64,000 nucleotides of DNA from DASZHJ01 sp035604335 (GCA_035604335.1 DATNIT010000249.1:18276-82275), one strand, 5' to 3'. Shown: positions 16,880 to 25,822, counted from the first letter of the stretch. Made by a program: numbers and translations. Notes: a model not told the origin generated them from the sequence alone.

Positions 16880-18142
16880 TCAGCCTCGGTCCGATGCGAG
16901 AGCCTCGATCCAAGCCGACGATACCGCCGCATCCTCGCGGGCGACAGGCCGGTCGAGGCCGGCGCGCATGGCATCGAGACCCCGCGCAAGATCGGAGCGG
17001 CCGAAGCCGATCCGAAACCGATCCGCCGGAGTCGGCAGCAGCTCGGAGCGGTAGATGCTGGCGGGCAGCAAGAGCACGCCGCTCCCCGTCACCAGCCGGG
17101 CACACAGCGCCTCAACGCCGTCCGGGCCCATGTAGCGAGGGTAGCCGACGACGCCGCCGTCGGGAACATACCAGTCGAACAGATCGGCGTGCGCCGCGAA
17201 GAAGTCATTGAGCAGCTCGATATTGCCAGCCGCGATGCGACGGTTGCGTGACAGGACCCGATCGCCCGCCTTGAGCGCAACCTGGGCCAGGACCTCCGAG
17301 GGCGCGGCGTTGCAGATCGACAGGTAATGCTTGATCCGCTCCATCCGCTGCAACAGCCCGCGGTCGCGGCACGCGATCCAACCTACTCGGATGCCCGGCA
17401 ACCCATATGATTTCGACATTACGCAGAGGGAAATGCCGCGCTCGTAGGCATCGACTGCTGGTGGGAGGCGCATCGAGGGATCGCGCTCGATGAGCCGATA
17501 TACCTCGTCGCTGAACAGCCAGATGCCGTGCCGGCGGCAGAGCGCAACGACCGCGTCGAACCGGTCGCGCTCGAGGATCTTACCCGTGGGATTGTTCGGG
17601 AAGTTGATCGAGATCAGCTTCGTGTTCGGTCGAATCTCCTTGGCAAGGCGCTCGATGTCGAGGGTCCAGCCGCGCGCGGGATCGAGCGCCACCCCGCTGA
17701 CCGCGCAAAGGCCAAGCGGTATGGTCTCCGTTGACTGGTAATTCGGCGTCACGACGATTGCGTGGTCATCGTGATCGAGCAGCGCATGCATCGCCACATG
17801 GATGCCTTCTTGCGCTCCCGCGAAGCAGAGTACGGAGTCGGTGGTTGCGTGATTGTATGCGGTGGCGATGGTCTGCCGGAGCCACGCGGCGCCGCGGGGG
17901 TCGGTGTAGCCGAGCTGTAGCGCATCCCAGCGCTCCCGATCTCCGTCATCGGCCATGGCCAGCAGATCCGCCAGCGTCAGCGTCTCGCAATCGGAAGCCG
18001 TCAGGTGATGACGCACGGCGGAATCCCAGCGCGAGAAATAGGCCGCAAGCGCGAAGTCGCGCCTCGGCACGCGTGCGTTGGACGCAGCCCGTAACACGGG
18101 AGTTTCGCGTCGCGTGGCGATAGAGTCTGACGCCTCGCTCAA
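16880..18142 (-). CDS. PLP-dependent class I/II aminotransferase
   Basis: 420 residues from a TTG at 18142, preceded by AAGGA at 7-base spacing; the frame is open upstream to 18385 but without ATG/GTG near recognisable sequence, so the start is uncertain. Fold-type I landmarks: TDPRGAAWLRQTIA, the TPNYQSTE segment with the ring-stacking residue, INFPNNPTGKIL, LFSDEVYR (Asp to the pyridine N), and VMSKSYGLPGIRVGW containing the Schiff-base Lys. The C-terminal RFRIGFGR carries the carboxylate-binding Arg. Cytoplasmic, substrate unknown. First gene of the seven-gene operon; unusual company for a molybdoenzyme. Confidence 0.85.
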   Translation of the reverse strand: MSEASDSIATRRETPVLRAASNARVPRRDFALAAYFSRWDSAVRHHLTASDCETLTLADLLAMADDGDRERWDALQLGYTDPRGAAWLRQTIATAYNHATTDSVLCFAGAQEGIHVAMHALLDHDDHAIVVTPNYQSTETIPLGLCAVSGVALDPARGWTLDIERLAKEIRPNTKLISINFPNNPTGKILERDRFDAVVALCRRHGIWLFSDEVYRLIERDPSMRLPPAVDAYERGISLCVMSKSYGLPGIRVGWIACRDRGLLQRMERIKHYLSICNAAPSEVLAQVALKAGDRVLSRNRRIAAGNIELLNDFFAAHADLFDWYVPDGGVVGYPRYMGPDGVEALCARLVTGSGVLLLPASIYRSELLPTPADRFRIGFGRSDLARGLDAMRAGLDRPVAREDAAVSSAWIEALASDRG

Positions 18143-18395
18143 TCGGCGGTCCTTGTTGTCCCAGCGCCAATGCCTTCGGACCAAGTTCGGTCCGGGCGAG
18201 TAAAGGTTACCAGACTCACGAGCTCGTGATCCCGGGGCCTCCGACTTTGCCGAGCAGGCACCGGTCCGGGTTGGGTTCCGCTGGAGAAGGCTGAAGGCTA
18301 GACCCGCCGGCAGAGGCCCACGCCGTGGCCGGTGCACATCCGGGCGGGCGCGGATCGCCGGCACCCGAGCAACCCAACGCAGCATGGGCCCGTTT

Positions 18396-19403
18396 CTAGC
18401 GCCCCGCCGCCAGCGCTTCCTCGGCGTGGCGGTCGGCGCCAGACGGCAGGGCGACCTCGGGATTGGCGACCCAGGCCTCGACGTCGCGGCGCACCACGTC
18501 CGCCTCGAGGTCGCGCAGCAGCATGTGGTAGCCGGCGGGATAGAAGGCGATGCGGCGCGGCTCGTCGGCCGGCAGCGCCGCCAGGAACCGGCGGGTGGAA
18601 TCGCGGGGTATGACCTCGTCGTGGTCGCCGTAGAGGAACAGCATCGGCGCGTGCAGTCGGGGCGCCGCCGCGAGCGCGTCGTCCATGATATCGACCAATC
18701 CCTTGATGGAGTCGATGCGCGTCTCCTTGATCACCAGCGCGTCGCGCCCGAGGGCGCGGAGCATCTCGATGTTGTCCGAGGGCATTATGCCGAGTCCTCG
18801 GCCCGTCACCTTCATGCCCGGCAGCACGCGGTCCCCGAGCCATAGCGCGATCCGTTCCGAGATCGTCATGGTGTCTCGGCCCCAGACCGCCGGCCCTTCC
18901 AGGATGAGACCGTCCACTCTCGGCGGCGGCGTGCCCTCGAACCCGGTCTCCGCCACGACCGCGACCGCGCCTCCCATGCTCTCGCCCAGGATGTAGATCG
19001 GCACGCCCTGATAGCGGGCGCGCAGCACGGCGGTGGCTTCGGTGGCATCCGCCGCGAGCCTCGATGCGTCTGCCCAGTATCCGTGCCGAGGCGCCGCCCC
19101 GAAGCCGCGCTGATCGTAGGCGAAGGTGGCGATGCCGTGCTTCGCCCACTCCTCGCCGGACTCCTTGAAGGCGTTGGAGTAGTCGTTGAAGCCGTGGAGC
19201 GCGAGGATCACCGCCTTCGGTTTGCCATCGGGCAGCCAGGACTTGAGCGGCAGCTCCGTGCCGTCGTCCGCGACAAAGCTGGTCTCGGTGATCGCGGGCG
19301 CCACGCTGCCGGGTGGTCCGGGCGGGCCGGCGGATTCGGGACCGGCGCATCCGGCGACCAGCCCCAGCGCGAGGATCGCCGCGAGGCCCGTACGCGCGCT
19401 CAT
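18396..19403 (-). CDS. Lipoprotein alpha/beta hydrolase (lysophospholipase/monoacylglycerol-lipase-like)
   Basis: 335 residues. Signal peptide with lipobox LVAGC (Cys19) implies a lipid-anchored envelope protein. Serine hydrolase signatures: the oxyanion segment ALHGFNDYSNAF, the nucleophile elbow LGESMGG, the acid in LYGDHDEVIP and the His in YPAGYHMLL. The motif set fits Hydrolase_4 (lysophospholipase/monoglyceride lipase). The ATG overlaps the stop of the ABC ATPase gene by 4 bases (ATGA), so both are co-translated. Upstream of the aminotransferase operon there are 253 bases (18143-18395) in which I see no gene. Confidence 0.88.
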   Translation of the reverse strand: MSARTGLAAILALGLVAGCAGPESAGPPGPPGSVAPAITETSFVADDGTELPLKSWLPDGKPKAVILALHGFNDYSNAFKESGEEWAKHGIATFAYDQRGFGAAPRHGYWADASRLAADATEATAVLRARYQGVPIYILGESMGGAVAVVAETGFEGTPPPRVDGLILEGPAVWGRDTMTISERIALWLGDRVLPGMKVTGRGLGIMPSDNIEMLRALGRDALVIKETRIDSIKGLVDIMDDALAAAPRLHAPMLFLYGDHDEVIPRDSTRRFLAALPADEPRRIAFYPAGYHMLLRDLEADVVRRDVEAWVANPEVALPSGADRHAEEALAAGR

Positions 19404-20455
19404 GGGCTGCTGCCGCGCCCGGCGCTTCCCGTCAGCTGCAGGAAGATCGCCTCCAGGTCGGTTTCCTCGCTCTGGACGTCGCGGATGATGAAACCATGGG
19501 ACTGAATCGCAGAGAACACCGGCGAGAGCGTGGTGGCGCTGGGCCGGTAGTGATAGACGAGCCGGTCGGGTGCCGCGAGCATCAGGCCCATGGCGACGAG
19601 GCCCGGCGGCAGCGCCACCACCGGCTCGGCGAGCGTGATCGACAGCGTCTTGGCGTCGATGCGGCCGACCAGCGCCGCGGTGGTGTCGCAGGCGACCACC
19701 GATCCGCGGTCGATGATCGCGATGCGATCGCAGAGCGTCTCCGCCTCCTCGAGATAGTGCGTCGTGAGCAGGATGGTGGTGCCAGCGGCGTTGAGCGCGC
19801 GCACGAGATCCCAGAGCTGGCGGCGCAGCTCGACGTCGACGCCGGCGGTGGGCTCGTCGAGCACCAGCACGGGCGGCGCGTGCACCATCGCCTTGCCGAT
19901 CATCAGCCGCCGCTTCATGCCGCCGGAGAGCGTGCGGCTGTAGGCGTCCGCTTGCGGGCTCAGGTTCAGCGACGCCAGGATTTCCGCCGTGCGCCGCTCG
20001 GACTTCGGCACGCCATAAAGGCCGGCTTGCAGGTCGAGGAGCTCGCGGGGCGTGAAGAAGGCGTCGATGTTGAGCTCCTGCGCCACTACGCCGATGGCGG
20101 CGCGGGCTTGGCGCGGGTTTGCGTCGATGTCGATGCCCCAGATCTCGGCGCTGCCGCTGGTCTTCAGCACCAGTCCCGCAAGGATGTTGATCAGAGTCGA
20201 CTTGCCGGCGCCGTTGGGTCCGAGCAGCCCGAAGATCGAGCCGCGGGGAATCGCGAGATCGACCGCCTCGAGCGCGAGCTTGTCCGGCTGCCGGTTGCTG
20301 CCGCGATAGACCTTGGCGAGGCCGCGCACCTCGACCGCGGACGGCGCGAGAACAGGCTGCCGCTCGCCCTCGAGCGCGGCGGCGGGCGGGGCTCGGTCGC
20401 CGCCGCGGGACGGCGCGCTGCTGCTGGGCGTCAGGCGAACAGGGTAGCTGGTCAT
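19400..20455 (-). CDS. ABC transporter ATP-binding protein (ABC-2 export type)
   Basis: 351 residues from the ATG at 20455; an in-frame ATG at 20482 is equally possible since neither has a strong ribosome site. After a Pro/Ser-rich tail of about 45 residues come Walker A GPNGAGKST, Q-loop VVAQELNI, signature LSGGMKRRLMIGKA, Walker B VLVLDEPTAGVD and H-loop TTHYLEEAE. The long C-terminal extension (about 90 residues) is typical of ATPases serving ABC-2 (drug/polysaccharide/NodI-like) exporters. The expected permease is absent next door; instead a lipoprotein hydrolase is co-translated. Confidence 0.9.
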   Translation of the reverse strand: MTSYPVRLTPSSSAPSRGGDRAPPAAALEGERQPVLAPSAVEVRGLAKVYRGSNRQPDKLALEAVDLAIPRGSIFGLLGPNGAGKSTLINILAGLVLKTSGSAEIWGIDIDANPRQARAAIGVVAQELNIDAFFTPRELLDLQAGLYGVPKSERRTAEILASLNLSPQADAYSRTLSGGMKRRLMIGKAMVHAPPVLVLDEPTAGVDVELRRQLWDLVRALNAAGTTILLTTHYLEEAETLCDRIAIIDRGSVVACDTTAALVGRIDAKTLSITLAEPVVALPPGLVAMGLMLAAPDRLVYHYRPSATTLSPVFSAIQSHGFIIRDVQSEETDLEAIFLQLTGSAGRGSSP

Positions 20456-20547
20456 TGATTGTGCTGGGGCAATGGGTATCATCCGCGCGCCGACGGGGTC
20501 AACGGCGCCCGCCGCGCGAGCTTCTCCGCAATGGTGAAATAGACCCG

Positions 20548-20766
20548 ATGCAGCCTTTCGAAATCGTCTATGTCAAAACCGAGGTCGTCGCCTGCAACGG
20601 CGGCGGCGGCGCGCTCGGCCATCCCAGGGTCTATCTCAACCTCTCCGCGGAGGGGAAGATCGAATGCCCCTATTGCTCGCGGCTTTTCGTCCATGAGTCG
20701 AAGCGCGGGCAACCGCTCGCCGCGGGACCCGCCGCCGGCGGACCGCAAGCCGCGCCGAAGCCTTGA
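20548..20766 (+). CDS. Zinc-finger CHCC-type protein (NDUFS6-like)
   Basis: 72 residues. C16, H25, C40 and C43 (VVACNGGGGALGHPRVYL ... CPYCSRLF) form the CHCC zinc-binding pattern of the small zf-CHCC family, related to the mitochondrial complex I accessory subunit NDUFS6. The C-terminal 20 residues are Ala/Pro-rich and variable. Its stop overlaps the TTG start of polA by 4 bases. The divergent ABC gene lies 92 bases upstream. Confidence 0.85.
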   Translation: MQPFEIVYVKTEVVACNGGGGALGHPRVYLNLSAEGKIECPYCSRLFVHESKRGQPLAAGPAAGGPQAAPKP

Positions 20767-23591
20767 CGAAGCTCAAGCACGTCTACCTCGTCGACGGGTC
20801 CGGATACATCTTCCGCGCCTATCATGCCTTGCCGCCGCTGACGCGTCCCGACGGCAAGCCCGTCGGCGCCGTCCTCGGCTTCACCAACATCATGTTGAAA
20901 TTTTTGCGCGAGACCGACGCCGATCACATCGCCGTGGTGTTCGATGCATCGCAGCGCACCTTCCGCAACCGAATCTACGAGGCCTACAAGGCGCACCGTC
21001 CGGAGACGCCGGAGGACCTGGTACCGCAATTCGCGCTCGTGCGCGAGGCGACCGACGCGATGAACGTCGCGCGCATCGAGCAAGTGGACTACGAGGCCGA
21101 CGACCTGATTGCGGCTTACGCCAAGGCCGCCGTCAAGGCGGGCGCCACGGTGACCATCGTGTCCTCCGACAAGGATCTGATGCAGCTCGTCTCCGACAAG
21201 GTCGAGATGTTCGATCCCATCAAGCAGAAGCCGATCGGCCCCGCCGAGGTGCGCGAGAAGTTCGGCGTCGGCCCCGAGCAGGTGATCGAGGTGCAGGCGT
21301 TGATCGGCGACAGCGTCGACAACGTGCCGGGCGTGCCGGGGATCGGCGTCAAGACGGCTGCCGAGCTCATCGGCGCCTACGGCACGCTCGAGAACCTGCT
21401 GCAGCACGCCGAGGAGATCAAACAGCCGAAGCGACGGCAGAACCTGATCGAGTTCGCGGAGCAGGCGCGCATCTCAAAGAAATTGGTGACGCTCGACGCC
21501 GACGTGCCGCTGCCGTTGCCGCTGGACGATCTCGCGGTCAGGCCGCTCGACGGCAAGAAGCTCGGCGCGTTCCTGCAGGAGCAGAACTTCCGCTCGCTGC
21601 TGAACCGGCTCGACGGGCAGCTCAGGGCGGCCATGGGTAACGGCGCCGCCGCGCGCGACGCCCGTCCAGCGCCGCCCTCGGCCGCGCCGATGGGTCCCAA
21701 CGGCGCGATGGCGGTCGCGATGCCCGAAGGGCTCTCGACCGCCAAGCCGGTCTATGAGCTGGTGCAGGATCTGCCGACGCTCGAGCGCTGGATCGCTCGC
21801 GCGCTCGGCGAGGGCGCGGTGGCGGTCGCGGTCGAGACGGCGTCCTCCGATGCCATGCGCGCGGAGCTGCTGGGCGTCTCGCTGGCGATCGAGCCGGGCG
21901 TCGCTTGCTATATCCCGGTGGGCCACCGCGCCGTGGTCGAAGGGCTCGACCTCGGCGACGGCGCCGGGCCCGCGCCGAGGCAGATCCCGCGCGATCACGC
22001 CGTCGAGCGCCTCAAGACCCTGCTGGAGGATCCCGGCGTCCTCAAGGTCGGCCACAACGCCAAGTTCGCGCTCGAAGTGTTCCGGCGCCACGGCATCGCC
22101 ATGGCGCCCGTCGACGACACGCTGCTGCTCTCCTTCGTGCTCGAGGGCGGCCGGCACGGCCACGATCTCGACGAGCTGGCACCGCTCCACTTCGGCCACG
22201 AGACCATCAAGCTGAAGGACCTCGTCGGCAGCGGAAAGAGCCAGATCGGCTTCGCCGCGGTGCCGCTCGACCGGGCCCGGGATTACGCGGCCGAGCAGGC
22301 GGACTATGCGCTGCGCCTCCATCGTTTGCTCCGGCCGCGGCTCGTCGCCGAGCACATGGTGAGCTTCTACGAGACGGTGGAGCGGCCGCTGGTGCCGGTG
22401 GTGGCGGAGATGGAGCGCGCGGGCATCTTGGTGGACCGCGCCCGGCTCAGCGAGCTCTCCACGGACTTCGGGAGCCGCATGGCCGAGCTCGAGCGCGAGA
22501 TCTACAAGCTCGCCAAGCACGAGTTCAACCTCGGCTCGCCCAAGCAGCTGGGCGAGGTGCTGTTCGACGAGCTCCAGCTCACTCCCGGCAAGAAGATGAA
22601 GACCGGCGCCTACGGCACCGACGCCAGCGTGCTCGAGGAGTTGGCACTGGAGCATCCGCTGCCGCAGCGCGTGCTCGATTGGCGCCAGCTGCAGAAGCTC
22701 AAGAGCACCTATGCCGACACGCTGGTCGAGCAGATCAATCCGGATACCGGCCGGATCCACACCAGCTATTCGCTCGCGGGCGCGGTGACGGGGCGCCTCT
22801 CCTCGACCGATCCCAACCTGCAGAACATCCCCGTGCGCACCGAGGAGGGCCGCAAGATCCGCCGCGCCTTCGTGGCGGCGCCGGGCCACGTCCTCCTGTC
22901 GGCGGACTATAGCCAAATCGAGCTACGTCTCGCCGCGCATGTCGCGGGAGTAGAAGCGCTCAAGGCCGCCTTCCAGCGCGGCGACGACATCCATGCGATG
23001 ACCGCGAGCGAGGTGTTCGGCGTCCCCATGAAGAAGATGGACCCGACCACGCGCCGGCGCGCCAAGGCGATCAATTTCGGCATCATCTATGGCATCAGCG
23101 CCTTCGGCCTCGGTCGGCAGATCCAAGTGCCGCAGGCGGAGGCCGCTGCCTACATCAAGGCGTATTTCGAGCGCTTCCCGGGCATCCGCGACTACATGGA
23201 GCGGATGAAGCAGCTCTGCCGCGAGCGCGGCTACGTCGAGACGATCTTCGGCCGGCGCTGCGCGATACCCGGCATCAAGGACGGGAACCACGCCCGCCGC
23301 ACCTTCGCGGAGCGGCAGGCGATCAACGCGCCGCTGCAGGGCTCCGCCGCCGACATCATCAAGCGCGCCATGGCGCGCGTGCCGCCGGCACTGGCCAAGG
23401 CCGGCCTCCAGGCGCGCATGCTGCTCCAGGTGCACGACGAGCTGGTCTTCGAGGTGCCGGTCAAGGAGACCAACGAGGTGGCCTCTCTGGTGAAAGAGGT
23501 CATGGAAAGCGCGGTCGGGCCTTCCCATGTCCTCTCGGTGCCTCTGGTGGTGGAGACCGGCTCGGCGCAGAATTGGGAAGAGGCGCATTGA
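20763..23591 (+). CDS. polA: DNA polymerase I, with degenerate 3'-5' exonuclease domain
   Basis: 942 residues from a TTG start in a TTGA overlap with the upstream stop. Domains: 5' nuclease (1-285; SSDKDLMQLV and GDSVDNVPGVPGIG), 3'-5' exonuclease-like (about 328-520), polymerase (about 540-942; SADYSQIELRLAAH, RRRAKAINFGIIYG, LLQVHDELVFEV). It replaces RNA primers and fills repair gaps. In the middle domain the catalytic acids of the E. coli enzyme are largely gone: D355 aligns with A356, D424 with A436 and D501 with Q512; only E357 (E358) and Y497 (Y508) remain. Proofreading is therefore predicted to be absent, as in Taq and some Bacillus enzymes. Confidence 0.97.
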   Translation: MTKLKHVYLVDGSGYIFRAYHALPPLTRPDGKPVGAVLGFTNIMLKFLRETDADHIAVVFDASQRTFRNRIYEAYKAHRPETPEDLVPQFALVREATDAMNVARIEQVDYEADDLIAAYAKAAVKAGATVTIVSSDKDLMQLVSDKVEMFDPIKQKPIGPAEVREKFGVGPEQVIEVQALIGDSVDNVPGVPGIGVKTAAELIGAYGTLENLLQHAEEIKQPKRRQNLIEFAEQARISKKLVTLDADVPLPLPLDDLAVRPLDGKKLGAFLQEQNFRSLLNRLDGQLRAAMGNGAAARDARPAPPSAAPMGPNGAMAVAMPEGLSTAKPVYELVQDLPTLERWIARALGEGAVAVAVETASSDAMRAELLGVSLAIEPGVACYIPVGHRAVVEGLDLGDGAGPAPRQIPRDHAVERLKTLLEDPGVLKVGHNAKFALEVFRRHGIAMAPVDDTLLLSFVLEGGRHGHDLDELAPLHFGHETIKLKDLVGSGKSQIGFAAVPLDRARDYAAEQADYALRLHRLLRPRLVAEHMVSFYETVERPLVPVVAEMERAGILVDRARLSELSTDFGSRMAELEREIYKLAKHEFNLGSPKQLGEVLFDELQLTPGKKMKTGAYGTDASVLEELALEHPLPQRVLDWRQLQKLKSTYADTLVEQINPDTGRIHTSYSLAGAVTGRLSSTDPNLQNIPVRTEEGRKIRRAFVAAPGHVLLSADYSQIELRLAAHVAGVEALKAAFQRGDDIHAMTASEVFGVPMKKMDPTTRRRAKAINFGIIYGISAFGLGRQIQVPQAEAAAYIKAYFERFPGIRDYMERMKQLCRERGYVETIFGRRCAIPGIKDGNHARRTFAERQAINAPLQGSAADIIKRAMARVPPALAKAGLQARMLLQVHDELVFEVPVKETNEVASLVKEVMESAVGPSHVLSVPLVVETGSAQNWEEAH

Positions 23592-23613
23592 GCGCCGCGA
23601 GAAGGAGGCTGCC

Positions 23614-24042
23614 ATGAAAGCGACCGTGGTCGAGCAGGATTTCGCCGTGGCGCCGCAAGTCACGGCGAGCGACATCGCGGACCTCGCGAAGGAGGGCGTG
23701 AAGACGCTGATCAACAACCGTCCGGACGGCGAAGAGCCAGGTCAGCTCGCCTCCGCCGATGCGCGCGCGCAAGCGGAGAAGCTCGGCCTGCAGTACATCT
23801 ATCTGCCTGTGCGCACCGATGCGATCACCGCCGCCGACGTCGATGCCTTCGCTCGCGCCCTCAAGAGCAGCCCAAAGCCGATCCTGGCTCATTGCCGGTC
23901 GGGCACGCGCTGCTATCTGCTGTGGGCGGCGACGCAAGCGGCCCAGGGGAAAGACGTGAATCAGCTGGTGATGCGCGCCGCCGGCGACGGCTACGACCTG
24001 CGCGTCCTGCCCGACTTGCTGCGCCGGATCGGCAAGGGTTGA
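23614..24042 (+). CDS. DUF442/TIGR01244 family phosphatase-like sulfur transferase
   Basis: 142 residues from the ATG at 23614, with a strong gaaggagg ribosome site 22 bases after polA. The fold is that of dual-specificity phosphatases: VKTLINNRPDGEEPGQ early, then the P-loop HCRSGTRCYLLW with the C-x5-R signature. The family (TIGR01244, also found as the N-terminal half of BLH proteins) is linked to sulfide/persulfide metabolism, but the activity of stand-alone members is not settled. Confidence 0.87.
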   Translation: MKATVVEQDFAVAPQVTASDIADLAKEGVKTLINNRPDGEEPGQLASADARAQAEKLGLQYIYLPVRTDAITAADVDAFARALKSSPKPILAHCRSGTRCYLLWAATQAAQGKDVNQLVMRAAGDGYDLRVLPDLLRRIGKG

Positions 24043-24256
24043 GCGGCGCGAGTCTCGCAAGCCGCCTGATCTCGACGCTGCACCGACCACGCCGGCGCTG
24101 ATCTTTCTTGCGCCGTGGCCACGCCGTCGAAATGCCGCGAGCATTGTATCGCGACATCGCGGGAAGCAAGCCTGCCTTGCTCGGCTCGATTGCAGCTTGC
24201 GCAGTGATGCGCGCGAGTCAGAATTGGTGCTCCCTTCTTCTCTGAGGAGACTCCTC

Positions 24257-24718
24257 ATGCAACAGCGTCTCGATGCCAACAAGATCGCACCCGAGGGCTA
24301 CAAGGCCATGTCGGGACTTCAGGCTTACGTCACGGGTTGCGGCCTCGAGCCCTTGCTGCTCGAGCTCGTGAAGATCCGCGCGTCTCAGATCAATGGCTGC
24401 GCCTTCTGCATTGCCATGCACACCAAGGATGCGCGCAAGATGGGCGAGAGCGACGAGCGGATGCATCTTCTCAATGCCTGGGAAGAAGCGCCGGTGTTCA
24501 GCCCACGGGAGCGCGCGGCGCTTGCCTGGACCGAAGCGGTGACGCTGGTGACGCAAGGGCACGCGCACGACGCCGTCTATGAGGAGGCGCGCAAGCACTT
24601 CTCGGAGAAGGAGCTGGTCGACCTCACCTACGCGGTGATGGCGATCAATGCCTGGAACCGGCTCGCAATCGCTTTCCGCAAGCAGCCGATCGTCGCCCGC
24701 GCCAGCGCCGCCGCCTGA
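24257..24718 (+). CDS. Carboxymuconolactone decarboxylase / AhpD-like alkylhydroperoxidase
   Basis: 153 residues starting at an ATG behind a gaggag ribosome site. The AhpD core motif NGCAFCIAMHTKDAR contains the redox C-x2-C and the His of the peroxidase proton relay, followed by the acidic ERAALAWTEAVT helix. Members reduce peroxides with lipoyl or thioredoxin-like partners. The gene is followed after 23 bases by an NAD-binding SDR-like protein. The preceding 214 bases hold no gene. Confidence 0.88.
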   Translation: MQQRLDANKIAPEGYKAMSGLQAYVTGCGLEPLLLELVKIRASQINGCAFCIAMHTKDARKMGESDERMHLLNAWEEAPVFSPRERAALAWTEAVTLVTQGHAHDAVYEEARKHFSEKELVDLTYAVMAINAWNRLAIAFRKQPIVARASAAA

Positions 24719-24741
24719 ACGGCGCCGCGGAGCTGGAGCCC

Positions 24742-25668
24742 ATGCGGGTCTTTGTTGCAGGTGCCACCGGCGTCATTGGCACGCGAGCCGTGCCGCTGCT
24801 GATCGCGGCCGGCCATGAGGTGATGGCGCTCGGCCGCAGCCCGGAGAAACGCCGACAGCTCGAGCGCGCGGGTGCCCAACCCGTGGCGGTCGATTTGTTT
24901 TCGCCGCAGGACGTGCGCGGCGCGGTCGCCGGCCACGACACCGTGATCAACCTCGCGACCCACATACCCCCGGGCATGCGCGCGCTGTTGCCGGGCGTGT
25001 GGCGCGAGAACGATCGCCTTCGGCAAACCGCGTCGGCAATCCTGGCCCAGGCGGCGCTCGCCGGCGGGGCGCAGCGGTTCATCCAGGAATCCTTTGCACC
25101 CGTCTACCCCGCGCGCGGCGAGCGCTGGATCGACGAGAGCGTGCCGCTCGCGCCCGCGCCGTTCAATCGCTCGATCCTGGACGCGGAGCGCGCCGCGGAA
25201 CGGTTCACCTCCGGCGGAGGCATCGGGGTCGTGCTCCGCTTCGGCGCCTTCTATGGGCCGGACGCCGCCCACGTGCTCGACCTCATCGGAATGGTCCGGC
25301 GCGGCTGGGCGCCGATGCCGGGGTCAGCGGAGAGCTTCATTTCGTCCGTCTCGCACGACGATGCGGCGGGCGCGGTCGTCGCCGCGCTCGGCGCGCGGTC
25401 GGGCGCCTACAACGTGGTCGACGACGAGCCGCTGAGCCATCGGGATTACGTGGATACGCTGGCCGCGGCGCTCGGCGTCGCGCCTCCGCGATTGCCGCCG
25501 CCCTGGGCCGCGCGGCTGTTCGGGTCCATGGGCGAGATGCTCGCGCGCTCGCTCCGCATCTCGAACAAGAGACTCAAACAGGGGACGGGCTGGCAGCCGA
25601 GATACCCGAGCATGCGCGAGGGGTGGCCCGCGGTGGTTACGGAATTGAGTCTAGTCAAAGCTACGTAG
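24742..25668 (+). CDS. NAD(P)-binding atypical SDR / epimerase-like protein
   Basis: 308 residues. The Rossmann loop is GATGVIGTR at residues 7-15, and DTVINLATHIPPG and ESFAPVYP follow in the extended-SDR order. The usual YxxxK catalytic pair is not evident, as in atypical SDRs (NDUFA9/isoflavone reductase-like). The ending SNKRLKQGTGWQPRYPSMREGW resembles C-termini of NAD-dependent epimerase/dehydratases. Substrate unknown. Likely co-transcribed with the AhpD-like gene; its downstream flank is a REP-like repeat. Confidence 0.82.
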   Translation: MRVFVAGATGVIGTRAVPLLIAAGHEVMALGRSPEKRRQLERAGAQPVAVDLFSPQDVRGAVAGHDTVINLATHIPPGMRALLPGVWRENDRLRQTASAILAQAALAGGAQRFIQESFAPVYPARGERWIDESVPLAPAPFNRSILDAERAAERFTSGGGIGVVLRFGAFYGPDAAHVLDLIGMVRRGWAPMPGSAESFISSVSHDDAAGAVVAALGARSGAYNVVDDEPLSHRDYVDTLAAALGVAPPRLPPPWAARLFGSMGEMLARSLRISNKRLKQGTGWQPRYPSMREGWPAVVTELSLVKAT

Positions 25669-25693
25669 GCTGGCTGCTGCGCAACGGCGCCAT

Positions 25694-25792
25694 CCCCCTC
25701 ACCCACCCCCGGGCTCCGCGACCCGGGGGTCGCTTCGCTCGCTAAGCCTGCGCAACCCTCTCCCCGAGGGGAGAGGGAAGGGTGAGGGGGCG
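25694..25792. repeat. REP-like palindromic repeat, copy A
   Basis: Outer arms CCCCCTCACCC and GGGTGAGGGGGCG enclose two perfect inner palindromes: 9-bp arms at 25705-25713/25722-25730 and 10-bp arms at 25756-25765/25768-25777. Positions 25735-25765 are identical over 31 bases to 54819-54849 (copy B). It lies between the convergent SDR-like gene and pckA and could also serve as a bidirectional terminator. Confidence 0.85.
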
Positions 25793-25822
25793 CTCTAATC
25801 TCTTGGAAGAAAAAAGTTGGAC

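Noticed and set aside
22068..22070. Loss of the exonuclease Asp in polA as a sequencing error
   Set aside because: Three separate catalytic positions are changed in an otherwise intact frame, which is unlikely to arise from isolated base-call errors.
21474..22916. 480-codon antisense frame within polA
   Set aside because: Lies wholly inside a clearly recognised gene and shows no motif of its own.
25694..25792. Inverted repeats as ends of an insertion sequence or a CRISPR array
   Set aside because: No transposase frame, no regular spacer/repeat periodicity; the structure fits REP-type palindromes.
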